From Paraburkholderia franconis (GTDB lineage: Bacteria; Pseudomonadota; Gammaproteobacteria; Burkholderiales; Burkholderiaceae): a stretch of 64,000 nt of DNA. The DNA lies in assembly GCF_009362735.1 (NCBI RefSeq), contig NZ_WHNP01000003.1:1-64000 (forward strand), read 5' to 3'. Below are positions 18,879 to 28,608 of this stretch, in pieces. Numbering within the stretch: position 1 is the first letter of the stretch; each line of letters begins with the position of its first letter. A program made the translations under genes and the position numbers. The notes beneath the pieces were generated by a model, which made no database searches, had not been told where the DNA came from, and saw only the letters and a program-made list of their open reading frames with translations.

Positions 18879-19514
18879 CTACAGCAGCTGATGTTGCTGC
18901 ATGTAGTGATGCACGACGTCGATGCGCGCGCCGGCGTCTTGCAACTCCATCAGTTTTTGCCGCGCCTTCAATGCGATCGGCAGCACTTCCGACAAGCGGT
19001 TCGATACCCATGTGGGATCGTCGAGCCTGAACGGTTCGATGAACGGAAGACTTTCCGGATCGCGCTCGCGTATGGTCGCGATGATGCGTTCGAGCACTTC
19101 CGCGCACGCGCCGAATTTCTCCATGTGGCCCGTGCCTTCAAGCGGCAAGTCTCCGCCGATCAGCTCCGCCATGCCGACCAGCAAGCCGCCCGATTCGACG
19201 CGATGCGACAGCAGGCGAAACCGTTCTGTGCCGCGCGCGCGAATCAGCAGCATGCCGAACTCGTCGACATCGCACACGTCGATCTCCGCGAGGCAGCCGA
19301 TCGCTTCCGGCACAGCAGGTTCGTCGGGCTGCGCGACTTCCGCACCGCTTTTCAGCAGACACACGCCGAACGGTGTCTTGTCGCGCAGACAGTCGCGCGC
19401 CATGTCGAGGTAGCGGGCCTCGAAGATTTTCAGAGGCAGCAGCCCATCGGGAAAGAGGACGGTGTGCAATGGGAACAGCGGCACATCGGCAAGCACGGAC
19501 GGTGTAGAGGACAT
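18879..19514 (-). CDS. LON peptidase substrate-binding domain protein
   Basis: This 211-residue protein consists only of the Lon N-terminal (LAN/PUA-like) domain. The signature VPLFPLHTVLFPDGLLPLKIFEARY is clear, followed by FGVCLLKSGAEV and the VDEFGMLLIRARGTERFRLL strand region. The ATPase and protease domains of Lon are absent, as in other stand-alone members of unknown function. It ends 11 bases from the convergent mutY stop and starts 58 bases behind rapZ, so it is the last gene of the rpoN-rapZ series. Confidence 0.88.
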   Translation of the reverse strand: MSSTPSVLADVPLFPLHTVLFPDGLLPLKIFEARYLDMARDCLRDKTPFGVCLLKSGAEVAQPDEPAVPEAIGCLAEIDVCDVDEFGMLLIRARGTERFRLLSHRVESGGLLVGMAELIGGDLPLEGTGHMEKFGACAEVLERIIATIRERDPESLPFIEPFRLDDPTWVSNRLSEVLPIALKARQKLMELQDAGARIDVVHHYMQQHQLL

Positions 19515-19572
19515 GGCGCAACGCTTCGGTTAGGGCCGCCTCGAGCGGCCGGTCAAGCCACCATCGGAAACC

Positions 19573-20466
19573 TCAGGCGACCAGTTTCGATGAGTCGTCG
19601 ACGTCGATCGGCGCATCGCGATGCCGCACTATCACGTTCGCTTCGCTCGCGAAACGCGCGGCAAGCGTTTCGGCGATGAATACCGAGCGGTGCTGTCCGC
19701 CCGTGCAACCGATTGCGACGGTCAGGTAACTGCGATTGTCGTCGCGGAAATGCGGTAGCCACTTCTGCAGGAACGACTCGATGTCGGCCATCATCTGCTG
19801 GACGATCGGCAATGCATCGAGGAAATCGATGACGGGCTTGTCGAGTCCCGTCAACGGACGAAGCTCGCGGTCGTAGTAAGGGTTCGGCAGCACGCGCACA
19901 TCGAACACGAAGTCCGCATCGAGCGGCACGCCGCGCTTGAAGCCGAACGACTCGAACATCAGCGCAAGACCCGTGTGCTCCTGTTCGATGAAACGCTTGA
20001 CCCACGCGCGCAAGACGTTTGCTCGCAGGTTGCTGGTGTCGATCTGATGGCCGAACTCCGCAAGACCTGCGACGAGTTCTCGCTCGCGTTCGATCGCTTC
20101 CGCAAGCGATGTCAGTACGCCGACGTCGGCATCGTGCGCGGGCGAGCCCGACAGCGGATGACGGCGGCGCGTTTCGGAAAATCGTTGGATCAGGGCTTGC
20201 GTGCTGGCGTTCAGGAACAGCACGCGCACGTCGTGCCGGCCGGCGAGATCGCGGATCATCTGCGGCATGTCTTCGAGCGAGGCGCCCGAGCGCGCGTCGA
20301 TCGCGACCGCGAGCTTGTCCTGGCCATCGCTCGCGATGTACCCGGCGAGTTCGGGCAGAAATCGCGGCGGCAGATTGTCGACGCAGTAGTAGCCCGCGTC
20401 TTCAAGCGCGTTCAACGCAACAGACTTGCCGGAGCCGGAGATGCCGGTGATCAGGATAATGCGCAT
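19573..20466 (-). CDS. rapZ: RNase adapter protein RapZ
   Basis: This 297-residue nucleotide-binding RNA-binding protein in enterobacteria directs RNase E to the GlmZ sRNA and senses glucosamine-6-phosphate. The N-domain has a Walker A motif GISGSGKS at residues 8-15 and the [11 protein letters not shown] segment. The C-terminal domain contains [26 protein letters not shown] and the [10 protein letters not shown] metabolite and RNA-binding loop. Its position after hprK and ptsN is the conserved PTS-Ntr setting. Whether a GlmZ-like target exists in this lineage is unknown. Confidence 0.95.
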   Translation of the reverse strand: MRIILITGISGSGKSVALNALEDAGYYCVDNLPPRFLPELAGYIASDGQDKLAVAIDARSGASLEDMPQMIRDLAGRHDVRVLFLNASTQALIQRFSETRRRHPLSGSPAHDADVGVLTSLAEAIERERELVAGLAEFGHQIDTSNLRANVLRAWVKRFIEQEHTGLALMFESFGFKRGVPLDADFVFDVRVLPNPYYDRELRPLTGLDKPVIDFLDALPIVQQMMADIESFLQKWLPHFRDDNRSYLTVAIGCTGGQHRSVFIAETLAARFASEANVIVRHRDAPIDVDDSSKLVA

Positions 20467-20543
20467 GGAGTCGAGGAATCCGTTGAGTTCATCATAGCAT
20501 CCGGTGCCACCCGCTGTGCCGCTGCGGCTTCTCGTCCATCGCG

Positions 20544-21512
20544 TCAGATCAGCTTGCCGGGAAACTGGCTGTCGGGGTCCTGCATCGCGAGACGCTGGCG
20601 GTCCATGAAGTCACGCAGAGTATCGATGCCGCGCAGTTGCAGGATCGTGTTGCGCACGGCCGCCTCGACCAGCACTGCGAGGTTTCGGCCGGCCGCCACC
20701 TGGATCGTGACCTTGCTGATGGGCAGGCCGAGCACGTCGACGGTCTGGCTCTCGAGCGGCAGACGCTGGAATTCGCCATCCGGTCGGCGCACCAGCTGCA
20801 CGATCAATTTCAGCTTCATCTTCCGGCGTACGGCCGTTTCGCCGAAGATCGTCTTGATGTCGAGCAGGCCAAGACCGCGTACTTCAAGAAGATTTTGAAG
20901 CAGGGGCGGGCAGCGTCCTTCGACGAAATCCGGGCCGAGGCGCACGAAGTCGACGGCATCATCGGCGACGAGACCGTGGCCGCGGCTGATCAATTCGAGG
21001 CCGAGCTCGCTCTTGCCGAGGCCGGAGTCGCCCGTGAGCAGCACGCCCATGCCGAGGATGTCGAGGAACACGCCGTGCAACGTTGCACGCGGTGCGAGAA
21101 TGCGCGACATGTAGAGGCGCAGGCTGTCGATCACGGCAGCCGGCGACATCGGCGTCGTGAAGAGCGGCGTCGACGAACGCGTGCAGCGCAGGACCAGTTC
21201 CGGCGGCGCTGCGACGCCGCCCGCGACCACGAGGAACGGCGGTTCGAGCGCGATCAGCTCGGCCATATGGCGCGAACGGTCTTCGTCGGATTGACGCTGG
21301 TAGTAATTGGTTTCGGCGTCGCCGAGCACCTGGATCCGGTTCGGGTGAATCAGGTTGAGGTGGCCGACGAGGTCGGCACTGGACGTTGCGGTCGCAACCG
21401 TTTCCGCCGAGAAGCCTCGCTCCCAGCCCTCATGCCCCGTCAGCCAGCTGAGCTTCAGCGCGGCGGCGTTGTCGTCGAAAATGCTTTGGGCGTTGATGCT
21501 GGACGTATCCAT
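20544..21512 (-). CDS. hprK: HPr kinase/phosphorylase
   Basis: This 322-residue bifunctional enzyme phosphorylates and dephosphorylates the seryl residue of HPr-type proteins. The C-terminal catalytic domain shows the P-loop [15 protein letters not shown], the catalytic [11 protein letters not shown] region, and the HprK signature [12 protein letters not shown]. The N-domain runs to about residue 130. ATG 21512 ([14 protein letters not shown]) was selected; upstream frame extension is Arg/Gln-rich shadow. It lies between ptsN and rapZ. In beta-proteobacteria HprK is thought to tune the nitrogen-PTS rather than sugar uptake. Confidence 0.95.
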   Translation of the reverse strand: MDTSSINAQSIFDDNAAALKLSWLTGHEGWERGFSAETVATATSSADLVGHLNLIHPNRIQVLGDAETNYYQRQSDEDRSRHMAELIALEPPFLVVAGGVAAPPELVLRCTRSSTPLFTTPMSPAAVIDSLRLYMSRILAPRATLHGVFLDILGMGVLLTGDSGLGKSELGLELISRGHGLVADDAVDFVRLGPDFVEGRCPPLLQNLLEVRGLGLLDIKTIFGETAVRRKMKLKLIVQLVRRPDGEFQRLPLESQTVDVLGLPISKVTIQVAAGRNLAVLVEAAVRNTILQLRGIDTLRDFMDRQRLAMQDPDSQFPGKLI

Positions 21513-21749
21513 GAATCCCTGACTCCCTGACTTCATATGTGCCGCTGTGGTGCCGCCCTGGTGCTGCCGTAGTGCCGCTTCGGTGCGCTCTGGCCGTTGC
21601 CCCGCCTGTTTGCCTGCTCGTTGCGCGTTCTGCCACGCTTCGCACGGGATGTGTTCGGCTCGCCGCGACGCCCTGTTCACCGGACGATCGCCGCGTGCCC
21701 CGGAGGCGGCCTCATGCTCTTCTCACGGACGCCGCGCGACGCCGATATG

Positions 21750-22205
21750 TCAAGGTTGCCACTGAGTGAGCAGGCGATGCAATGCCTCCCGGTCCTGTTC
21801 CGTGTGCAGCCGTTCGCGTGCTTCGCGGTCAGACAGCAGTTGGGCGATCTCCGACAGGATCTCAAGGTGTTGCTGCGTCGCCTGTTCGGGGACCAGCAGG
21901 AAGATCAGCAGCGAAACGGGCTGGCCGTCGGGCGATTCGAATGGGATCGGTTCGGACAGGCGTACAAACGCTGCGAGTGGCTGCTTGAGGCCCTTGATGC
22001 GGCCGTGCGGGATCGCGACGCCTTCGCCGAGTCCCGTCGAACCGAGACGCTCGCGCGCGAACAGATTGTCCGTCACTGTGCTGCGGGCGATGCCGTTCTG
22101 ATTTTCGAAGATCAGGCCCGCTTGCTCGAATACGCGCTTCTTGCTGGTAACCGAAAGACCGACGACGACGTTTTCGAGGGGAAGATATTTGGCTAAACGA
22201 TTCAT
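21750..22205 (-). CDS. ptsN: nitrogen-regulatory PTS EIIA component (EIIA-Ntr)
   Basis: This 151-residue EIIA domain relays phosphoryl groups in the regulatory nitrogen PTS. The phosphorylatable His67 lies in GEGVAIPHGRI, after GLIFENQNGIARSTVTDNLFARE; the segment SLLIFLLVPEQATQQHLEILSEIA is typical. ATG 22205 (MNRLAKYLPLENV) is the standard start. The gap of 237 bases to hprK is empty. Upstream, a perfect TATAAT hexamer on the minus strand (22384-22389), about 180 bases before the start, is a plausible -10 element for a ptsN-hprK-rapZ unit. Confidence 0.94.
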   Translation of the reverse strand: MNRLAKYLPLENVVVGLSVTSKKRVFEQAGLIFENQNGIARSTVTDNLFARERLGSTGLGEGVAIPHGRIKGLKQPLAAFVRLSEPIPFESPDGQPVSLLIFLLVPEQATQQHLEILSEIAQLLSDREARERLHTEQDREALHRLLTQWQP

Positions 22206-22519
22206 GTTGGCAGGCGCAAAGGTCGCCTGGATTCTCCTCGCTGTGGCGTTTGAAAAGCGTTCCATGCGTGGCAACTGCTCATAGCGGACACAACGATGCG
22301 CAGTGAGCCCCGCCCCTGAGATCCGCAAACGATCCCTTTGTGCAGGACTCGGGCTGGACAAAACCCCGAAAGGCAACCGATTCATTATAGAACAGGGTTG
22401 CAACATATGGTGCGCCGCGCCATGAGTGAAAAGACGAGTCGTCCCGTATCGCGTGTGCGGGGGCGAACGTTCGCATGCAACGTTGCGCACTGGCAATCGA
22501 CTGCAAAGGGCTTCTCAAC
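22206..22519. other. intergenic leader of ptsN
   Basis: No gene is supported in this stretch. On the minus strand a TATAAT at 22384-22389 stands out in GC-rich sequence but lacks a good -35 at normal spacing. Confidence 0.4.
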
Positions 22520-22524
22520 GAAAA

Positions 22525-22544
22525 ACCGCCCGATGTCGGGCGGT
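22525..22544 (-). terminator. rho-independent terminator of hpf
   Basis: ACCGCCCG and CGGGCGGT form an 8-bp stem with a 4-base loop, followed on the minus strand by TTTTTCG, about 34 bases after the hpf stop. It splits hpf from ptsN. Confidence 0.85.
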
Positions 22545-22577
22545 CTCGCGGGGCGGTAAAGCAACTTTCGGATCTGC

Positions 22578-22937
22578 CTATTGCGGTGGCACTTCAGGTT
22601 GCGCCGCCACCGGCTGATACTTGATCGCATCGTGCTGATGGCCCTGCAGGCGATCCTTGTGACGAATGACTTGCCGATCCAGCTTGTCGATCATCAGGTC
22701 GATCGCGGCGTAAAGGTCGCCATCGCAGCTTTCGACGAAAATGTCCTTGCCTTTCAGATGCAGGTTGATTTCAACCTTTTGTCTCTTTTCCTTTTCCTTG
22801 TGGTTGTCGACCGAGAGGACCACATTGCCATCGATCACCTGATCGAAATGTCTTAGCACCCTGTCTAGTTTGGTGATCACGTATTCTCGCAACGCTGGCG
22901 TTACTTCGAGATGGTGTCCACTGATCTTCAGATTCAT
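22578..22937 (-). CDS. hpf: ribosome hibernation promoting factor (short HPF/YhbH)
   Basis: This 119-residue protein of the RaiA/HPF family binds the 30S decoding region and helps form inactive 100S ribosomes. The N-terminal [26 protein letters not shown] block and [23 protein letters not shown] are diagnostic. The C-terminal extension is only a short Gln/Pro/Ala tail, so it is the short form without the long-HPF dimerisation domain. ATG 22937 was chosen as the conserved start. It lies directly downstream of rpoN, the standard arrangement. Confidence 0.95.
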   Translation of the reverse strand: MNLKISGHHLEVTPALREYVITKLDRVLRHFDQVIDGNVVLSVDNHKEKEKRQKVEINLHLKGKDIFVESCDGDLYAAIDLMIDKLDRQVIRHKDRLQGHQHDAIKYQPVAAQPEVPPQ

Positions 22938-23110
22938 AGTGCTTCTCCAAGCTAGTGGCCGCTTGGTCCGCATGAATCGCGCGAGCGCCGGTCGATTCTC
23001 GCGACTGCCACGCCGTCCCCCGTTGACAGGCTACTGGCAGGTCGCATCGGCCAGCCTGCTCCGCCATACAGCGGCGCGGCCGGAAAATACCCGCCACAGG
23101 AGGCAGCGGG

Positions 23111-24628
23111 CTACAGAGACTTGCGCAGATTGACTGCTGGGATTTTCAGTGCTTCGCGATACTTCGCAACTGTACGGCGCGCGACCACGAAACCCTGTTC
23201 TGCCAGCAGTTCGGCAATGCGGCTGTCTGAAAGAGGAGATTTGGTGTCTTCTGCTCCTATCAGTTGCTTGATGAGTGCGCGAATGGCCGTGGAAGAGGCC
23301 GCGCCCCCCGTATCGGTGGACACGTGCGATCCGAAGAAGTACTTAAATTCAAGCGTCCCGAACGGGGTGAGCATGTACTTGCCGGTTGTCACACGCGAAA
23401 CCGTCGACTCGTGTAAACCCAGCGTATCAGCTATTTCCCGCAAAACCAAGGGGCGCATGGCAATTTCGCCGTGGGCAAAAAAGTTCTTTTGACGTTCGAC
23501 AATCGCCTGGGCGACACGCAGAATCGTCTCGAAACGCTGCTGAATATTTTTGATCAGCCAACGCGCTTCCTGTAGTTGTTGCCGCAGCGAACCGCTGCCC
23601 GGATCGCCGCGATTGTTGCGCAGGATATTCGCGTACAGATGGTTGATACGTAGTTTCGGCACGACTTCAGGGTTCAGTTCGGCCAGCCATCCCTGTGCCG
23701 TTTTGCGCACCATGATGTCGGGCACGACGTAGTCTGCTTCTGCCTTGCCGTACGCGGCGCCCGGGAAAGGTTCTAGCGAGCGGATCAGCGCGTGGGCTTC
23801 GCGCAGGTCGTCGTCGCTGGCCTTCAGATATTTGCGCAGTCGCGTGAAATCGCGTGCGGCGAGCAGTTCCAGATGATGCGCGACGATGTCGAGCGCAAGC
23901 GTGCGCGTCGGCGATGGTTCGAGCCGGCACAATTGCAGACGCAGGCACTCGGACGCCGAACGCGCGCCGACACCCGCCGGATCGAAGCTGTGCAGCAACG
24001 CCAGTGCAGCGTTCAGTTCGTCGGTATCGACTTCGAGCTCTTCGGGAAGGTCCGTGAGAATTTCGTCGAACGTGGCCGTCAGATAGCCGTCGTCGTCGAG
24101 CGATTCGATCAGGAACGTGACGAGCGCGCGGTCTCGCGGACTTGCCTGCGTCACGCGCAATTGCGCAGTCAAGTGGTCGCGCAGCGTCGTAGTCGATTCG
24201 TGGATTTGCAGCGGCGGCAGATCGTCGTCGTCCGATGCGTTGCCCGAACGGCCGTAGTCGTCGAGGTTCCACTGGCTCGAATCGGCGTTCGCATCCGCGC
24301 CCAGGCCGTTGTACTCGTCGACGCTCTGCGGTTCGCCGCCATCGGCGCTCTCGCTGGTCGACGTCGACGAAGCGGACGGCGGCGTGTTCGACATTTGCTC
24401 CGGCGCAGCCCCCTGCGGCGCCTGCGCGATCACGGTTCCGTCGGCGGCGACGCGCAACGGACTCGCGATCCAGTCGTCCTCCGCTTCGAGCAGCGGATTC
24501 TGAGCGATCGCCATCGAGACTTCCTGTTGCAGCTCAAGCGTAGACAGCTGAAGCAGCCGGATGGACTGCTGCAGTTGAGGTGTCAGCGCAAGATGCTGCG
24601 ACAGGCGGAGTTGGAGGCTGGCTTTCAT
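23111..24628 (-). CDS. rpoN: RNA polymerase sigma-54 factor
   Basis: This 505-residue sigma factor recognises -24/-12 promoters and needs AAA+ activators. Region I is Gln/Leu-rich ([29 protein letters not shown]) and region II (about 55-150) is acidic and variable. The core-binding domain is followed by the HTH ([23 protein letters not shown]), and the RpoN box [12 protein letters not shown] lies near the C-terminus. It sits behind lptB with 205 bases between and ahead of hpf. Length is typical for Burkholderiaceae. Confidence 0.97.
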   Translation of the reverse strand: MKASLQLRLSQHLALTPQLQQSIRLLQLSTLELQQEVSMAIAQNPLLEAEDDWIASPLRVAADGTVIAQAPQGAAPEQMSNTPPSASSTSTSESADGGEPQSVDEYNGLGADANADSSQWNLDDYGRSGNASDDDDLPPLQIHESTTTLRDHLTAQLRVTQASPRDRALVTFLIESLDDDGYLTATFDEILTDLPEELEVDTDELNAALALLHSFDPAGVGARSASECLRLQLCRLEPSPTRTLALDIVAHHLELLAARDFTRLRKYLKASDDDLREAHALIRSLEPFPGAAYGKAEADYVVPDIMVRKTAQGWLAELNPEVVPKLRINHLYANILRNNRGDPGSGSLRQQLQEARWLIKNIQQRFETILRVAQAIVERQKNFFAHGEIAMRPLVLREIADTLGLHESTVSRVTTGKYMLTPFGTLEFKYFFGSHVSTDTGGAASSTAIRALIKQLIGAEDTKSPLSDSRIAELLAEQGFVVARRTVAKYREALKIPAVNLRKSL

Positions 24629-24833
24629 GGCAAGTTGTGAATCATTGTAGAGAGTTTGCCACGACCGCGATACATTGCGACACCCGCAAAAACGCGTGTG
24701 CATGAGATTTTGGCGCGGACGGCGGAAACAAGCCAGTCCGGCGTCAAAATTACTGGACCTGTTCCTGAAACGGCTGCAGGGTTGGGCGAAGAAGGGCGAG
24801 CCGAACGCGGCCGCCGCCCGGCGCGGGCGCGCT

Positions 24834-25616
24834 TTACATGCGGAAGTGCTCGCCCAGATAGACGCGGCGCACGCTCTCGTTTTCGATGATGTCGCCGGGG
24901 GCGCCAGCCGCGAGCACGCTGCCGTCGCTGATGATGTATGCGTGATCGCAGATCCCGAGCGTCTCCCGGACGTTGTGATCGGTGATGAGCACGCCGATGT
25001 TGCGCTGCTTCAGGAACTTCACGATCTTCTGGATTTCCAGCACGGCGATCGGGTCGACGCCCGCGAACGGCTCGTCGAGCAGAATGAAGCTCGGGTTCGT
25101 TGCCAGCGCTCGTGCAATTTCGACACGGCGGCGCTCGCCGCCCGACAGCGACAGCGCAGGATTTTCACGCAGATGGGCAATCTGCAGTTCGTCGAGCAAA
25201 GCTTCCGTGCGCGACGCGATCGCATCTTTCGACAGCCGTTTGCCGTCTTCGCCGATCTGCAGTTCGAGCACGGCGCGAATGTTTTCCTCGACGGAGAGCT
25301 TGCGGAAAACGGAAGCTTCCTGCGGCAGATACGACAGTCCGAGCGACGCGCGCTTGTGAATCGGCAGAAGGCTGATCGACTTGCCGTCGAGGTCGATCTC
25401 GCCGGCATCGAGCGGCACGAGACCGACGATCATATAGAACGACGTGGTCTTGCCCGCGCCGTTCGGGCCGAGCAGGCCGACCACTTCACCGCTTTTCACG
25501 TCGAGCGACACGTCCTTGACGACCGTGCGCGAACCATAGCGCTTCTTAAGATTGCGTACGACGAGCGAACTGCTGGTGCCGGCGGGCTTTCGGTTGGGAA
25601 GGGCAGGGGCGCTCAC
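24834..25616 (-). CDS. lptB: LPS export ABC transporter ATP-binding protein
   Basis: This 260-residue ATPase drives extraction of LPS from the inner membrane with LptF/LptG (not in this window). Walker A is [13 protein letters not shown], the Q-loop is YLPQEASVF, the ABC signature is [17 protein letters not shown] and Walker B is [13 protein letters not shown]. About 17 residues precede the core start [11 protein letters not shown]. The first four bases overlap lptA (ATGA), showing coupled translation of the lptC-lptA-lptB unit. Confidence 0.97.
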   Translation of the reverse strand: MSAPALPNRKPAGTSSSLVVRNLKKRYGSRTVVKDVSLDVKSGEVVGLLGPNGAGKTTSFYMIVGLVPLDAGEIDLDGKSISLLPIHKRASLGLSYLPQEASVFRKLSVEENIRAVLELQIGEDGKRLSKDAIASRTEALLDELQIAHLRENPALSLSGGERRRVEIARALATNPSFILLDEPFAGVDPIAVLEIQKIVKFLKQRNIGVLITDHNVRETLGICDHAYIISDGSVLAAGAPGDIIENESVRRVYLGEHFRM

Positions 25617-26290
25617 GGCTTCGTCGTTCCTTGTCCTTGGAATTGGTTGGTCGGTTGCAGCGTCGCGGACGGCCCGCTGATCGGTTGCGCGCCGCCATTG
25701 CGCGGCGACAGCATCGCGCGCACGCGGCCATTCGGATTACCCGGACCCGCGACGTCCTTGCCGGCCTTCGCCGTGTAGAAATCGTTCTGGCCGTCATACG
25801 TGATGACGCTGCCATGCACTTCGTCCATCACCGTCGTGAGGCCTTGCAGACGGCGCACCGTTGCACGCGTCGTCAGCGTGGTGAGGTCCTGCTTGCCGTC
25901 GTAGTCGATGCGTTCGGCATCGCCGTCGATATATTCGTTGACGCCGTCGCGCTTCTGGCGGAAATACGCGAGGTTCTTGCCCGTCGACGTGCCCGTTGCA
26001 TACTGATAGCCCTGCGGGTCCTGCGAGACTTCGACGCGGTCCGCCTTGATGACGATCGTGCCTTTTGTCGCGACGACGTGGCCGGTGAAAACGTTGACCT
26101 GCTTGAGGTCGTCGTACGTCATGTTGTCCGCTTCGATATTGAGCGGCTTGTCCTTGTCGGCACGCTCGGCGTGCGCGAGCGGCGCAAAACCGGCGAGCGG
26201 TAATGCGAGCAACAGTGCCGCAAGTCCGGCGCGGCTCGCGCACAGCGCGCGCATGCGGCCGGACTCAAAACGGGGGAACGATTCGTTCAT
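25613..26290 (-). CDS. lptA: LPS-transport periplasmic bridge protein LptA
   Basis: This 225-residue periplasmic beta-jellyroll (OstA-like) protein forms the bridge carrying LPS from LptC to LptD. The signal peptide ends AHA before [20 protein letters not shown]. The repeated strand pattern ([33 protein letters not shown]) fits the fold. An internal ATG at residue 13 gives an alternative start with a more compact signal peptide. It follows lptC by 21 bases and overlaps lptB by four. The C-terminal tail is rich in Gly, Pro and Gln. Confidence 0.93.
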   Translation of the reverse strand: MNESFPRFESGRMRALCASRAGLAALLLALPLAGFAPLAHAERADKDKPLNIEADNMTYDDLKQVNVFTGHVVATKGTIVIKADRVEVSQDPQGYQYATGTSTGKNLAYFRQKRDGVNEYIDGDAERIDYDGKQDLTTLTTRATVRRLQGLTTVMDEVHGSVITYDGQNDFYTAKAGKDVAGPGNPNGRVRAMLSPRNGGAQPISGPSATLQPTNQFQGQGTTKP

Positions 26291-26311
26291 GCAGTCACGC
26301 CTGGAATTGGA

Positions 26312-26917
26312 TTACCCGGGTTGCTTCTGGGAGCCGCCGGAGTCGACGGGGGCGATGGCGCCGCGCACGTTGCCGAATAGCTGCATGACCCGGGTGACAT
26401 TGTTGTATTTCATGCCGCTGGCCGTCATGATCGACTGGCCGCGCTGCAGTTTAACCGGCTTTTCTGTCTCGATCACATCGTCGTTGACGAGCACGCGGAA
26501 ATGCGAGGAATCGGCCTGCATTTGCGGATCGCCGTAGCCCGCGTCGCGCAGGATGCGCGCGTTGTCGTACAGATCGACGATCGACGCGTCCGCGTTCACC
26601 GTGCCGCGATCTCCCGTCGCGGTGACGACGGGCTTGCCGGGTTGAAACGCGCGGATCGCGGGCTTCGTCAAGTCGCTCACTTCGGTGTCCTCGTAGTGAA
26701 CGAGCTTCGCTGCGGTGAGACGGTATTGCGTCGCGCCCGACTGATCGAGCTCGGACACCGAGAAGCTGTCGGCGAAATAATCGGGCGTGTGCTGCTTCGG
26801 CTTGACCGCGCCTTCGTTCTGACGCGGCAGCGTCGCTTGCAGCAGCCAATATGTGATCCCTGCGAGCGCCGCCATCGCGACGAGCGGTATCAGCGAAGTC
26901 CAGCGAAACCGGTTCAT
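26312..26917 (-). CDS. lptC: LPS export protein LptC
   Basis: This 201-residue bitopic inner-membrane protein has an N-terminal transmembrane helix (LIPLVAMAALAGITYWLL) and a periplasmic OstA-like domain beginning about residue 40 (DYFADSFSVSELDQSGATQYRL). It accepts LPS from LptBFG and passes it to LptA. ATG 26917 overlaps the kdsC stop by four bases (ATGA). The chain kdsD-kdsC-lptC-lptA-lptB is the standard envelope operon. Confidence 0.92.
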   Translation of the reverse strand: MNRFRWTSLIPLVAMAALAGITYWLLQATLPRQNEGAVKPKQHTPDYFADSFSVSELDQSGATQYRLTAAKLVHYEDTEVSDLTKPAIRAFQPGKPVVTATGDRGTVNADASIVDLYDNARILRDAGYGDPQMQADSSHFRVLVNDDVIETEKPVKLQRGQSIMTASGMKYNNVTRVMQLFGNVRGAIAPVDSGGSQKQPG

Positions 26918-27477
26918 CCGACGAGGCCCCGCGGCATCTCGCCGCTGCACGCCGCCGCGAGCAGCGCGTCATAGCGGCCTTGCGCGCGCAGCAGCGCATC
27001 GCATACTTCGCGCACGGCGCCGTGGCCGCCGCGCGCTTCGCTGACCCAGTGCGCACGGGCGATCACTTCGGGATGCGAGTTGGCCGGCGCGGCCGCAAAG
27101 CCGACTTTCAGCATTACGGCCAGATCGACCCAGTCGTCGCCCATATAGCCGCATTCTTCGGGCGTCCGGCCCGTTTCGTCCAGCAGCTGCGCGAACGCTT
27201 CGAGCTTATGCTCGACGCCCTGATAGAGATGCGTGATGCGCAGTTCCCGCGCGCGCGCCGCGACGATGCCCGACTTGCGCCCCGTGATGATCGCCGTGTC
27301 GATGCCGGCTTCGCGCAGCAGTTTTGCGCCGTGGCCGTCCATCGAATTGAACGCCTTCATCGTGTCGCCTTCGGCCGTGAACAGCAGGCCGCCGTCGGTG
27401 AGCACGCCGTCGACGTCGAAAATCATCAGCTTCACGCGGCTCGCGCGTTCGGCCGCGGTCAGGGCGGAAGAAGCCAT
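26914..27477 (-). CDS. kdsC: KDO 8-phosphate phosphatase
   Basis: This 187-residue HAD-superfamily phosphatase releases phosphate from KDO-8-phosphate in LPS core synthesis. Motif I is FDVDGVLTDGG with the nucleophilic Asp, motif II is ITGRKS, and the metal-binding end is GYMGDDWVDLAVM; it is a capless tetrameric type. Its ATG overlaps the kdsD stop by one base (TGATG) and its stop overlaps lptC, so translation is coupled along the operon. Confidence 0.95.
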   Translation of the reverse strand: MASSALTAAERASRVKLMIFDVDGVLTDGGLLFTAEGDTMKAFNSMDGHGAKLLREAGIDTAIITGRKSGIVAARARELRITHLYQGVEHKLEAFAQLLDETGRTPEECGYMGDDWVDLAVMLKVGFAAAPANSHPEVIARAHWVSEARGGHGAVREVCDALLRAQGRYDALLAAACSGEMPRGLVG

Positions 27478-28460
27478 CAGATCACCTTCTTCGAGAACAG
27501 GTCGTGCATGTTGAGCGCGCCGATGAGGCTGCCCGTTTCATCGACGACCAGCATCTGATTGATGCGATGACGCTCCATCAGTTCCACGGCTTCGACGGCG
27601 AGCCGGTCGGGACCGATCGTACGCGGGCCACGTGTCATGACGGATTCGATCGGCAGCGCGCGGAAATCGCCGTCGCGTTCGAGTACGCGGCGCAGGTCGC
27701 CGTCGGTGAAGATGCCCTTGACCCGCTCGTTTTCGTCGACGATGGCCGTCATGCCCATGCGCTTCGCCGTCAACTGGAACAGCGCGTCGCGCACGGTCGA
27801 TCCGGACAGGACCATCGGCACCTGGTCGCCCGTGCGCATCACGTCGCGCACATACGTGAGCAGGCGCCGGCCGAGCGCGCCGCCCGGATGCGAGCGCGCG
27901 AAATCGTCTTCTCCGAAGCCACGCGCTTCGAGCACGGCCACCGCGAGCGCGTCGCCGAGCGCGAGCGCTGCCGTCGTGCTCGCCGTCGGCGCGAGATTGA
28001 GAGGACACGCTTCTTTTTCGACGCCGCAATATAGATGGACGTCGGCGAGCCTGGCGAGACTCGAAGTGGGGCGACCCGTCATCGCGATCAATTTCGCGCC
28101 GAGGCGCTTGATCAGCGGCAGGATTGAGACCAGTTCTTCGGATTCGCCGGAATTCGACAGACCGATGAAGACGTCTTCTGCCGTGACCATGCCGAGATCG
28201 CCGTGGCTCGCTTCGGCGGGGTGCACGAAGAACGCGGGCGTGCCCGTGCTGGCGAGCGTCGCCGCCAGCTTGCGCGCGATATGACCGGATTTGCCAATGC
28301 CTGAGACGACCACGCGTCCACGGCAGCCGAGTATGAAATCGATCGCTTCGACGAAGGAGTCGTCGAGATGATCGCGAAGGGAGCGCACGGCGTCCGCTTC
28401 GATGTCGAGCACGTCACGAGCGAGCGCAAGTGCCCGATCGCCATTGATTTTCGCTATCAT
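27477..28460 (-). CDS. kdsD: D-arabinose 5-phosphate isomerase
   Basis: This 327-residue enzyme interconverts ribulose 5-phosphate and arabinose 5-phosphate, the entry to KDO. The SIS domain (about 40-180) has GRVVVSGIGKSGHIARKLAATLASTGTPAFFVHPAEASHGD. Two CBS domains follow (about 205-325; VMRTGDQVPMV and VMTRGPRTIG). ATG 28460 (MIAKINGDRALA) was taken as the start. It is the first gene of the kds-lpt-rpoN series and divergent from kefB. Confidence 0.95.
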   Translation of the reverse strand: MIAKINGDRALALARDVLDIEADAVRSLRDHLDDSFVEAIDFILGCRGRVVVSGIGKSGHIARKLAATLASTGTPAFFVHPAEASHGDLGMVTAEDVFIGLSNSGESEELVSILPLIKRLGAKLIAMTGRPTSSLARLADVHLYCGVEKEACPLNLAPTASTTAALALGDALAVAVLEARGFGEDDFARSHPGGALGRRLLTYVRDVMRTGDQVPMVLSGSTVRDALFQLTAKRMGMTAIVDENERVKGIFTDGDLRRVLERDGDFRALPIESVMTRGPRTIGPDRLAVEAVELMERHRINQMLVVDETGSLIGALNMHDLFSKKVI

Positions 28461-28608
28461 CCGGGGAGTATAGCAAAGGCGTATGTTCGCCGCGCCGGGA
28501 CTGACCGTTCCGGACATTGCCCTCACCGGCCCTTCGACCTTGCTGCGCGGGCGTTTGCGCGTGGCTTCGCTGACGACCCAGGACGCTCTCTCCGATGCGC
28601 TTTTGCCG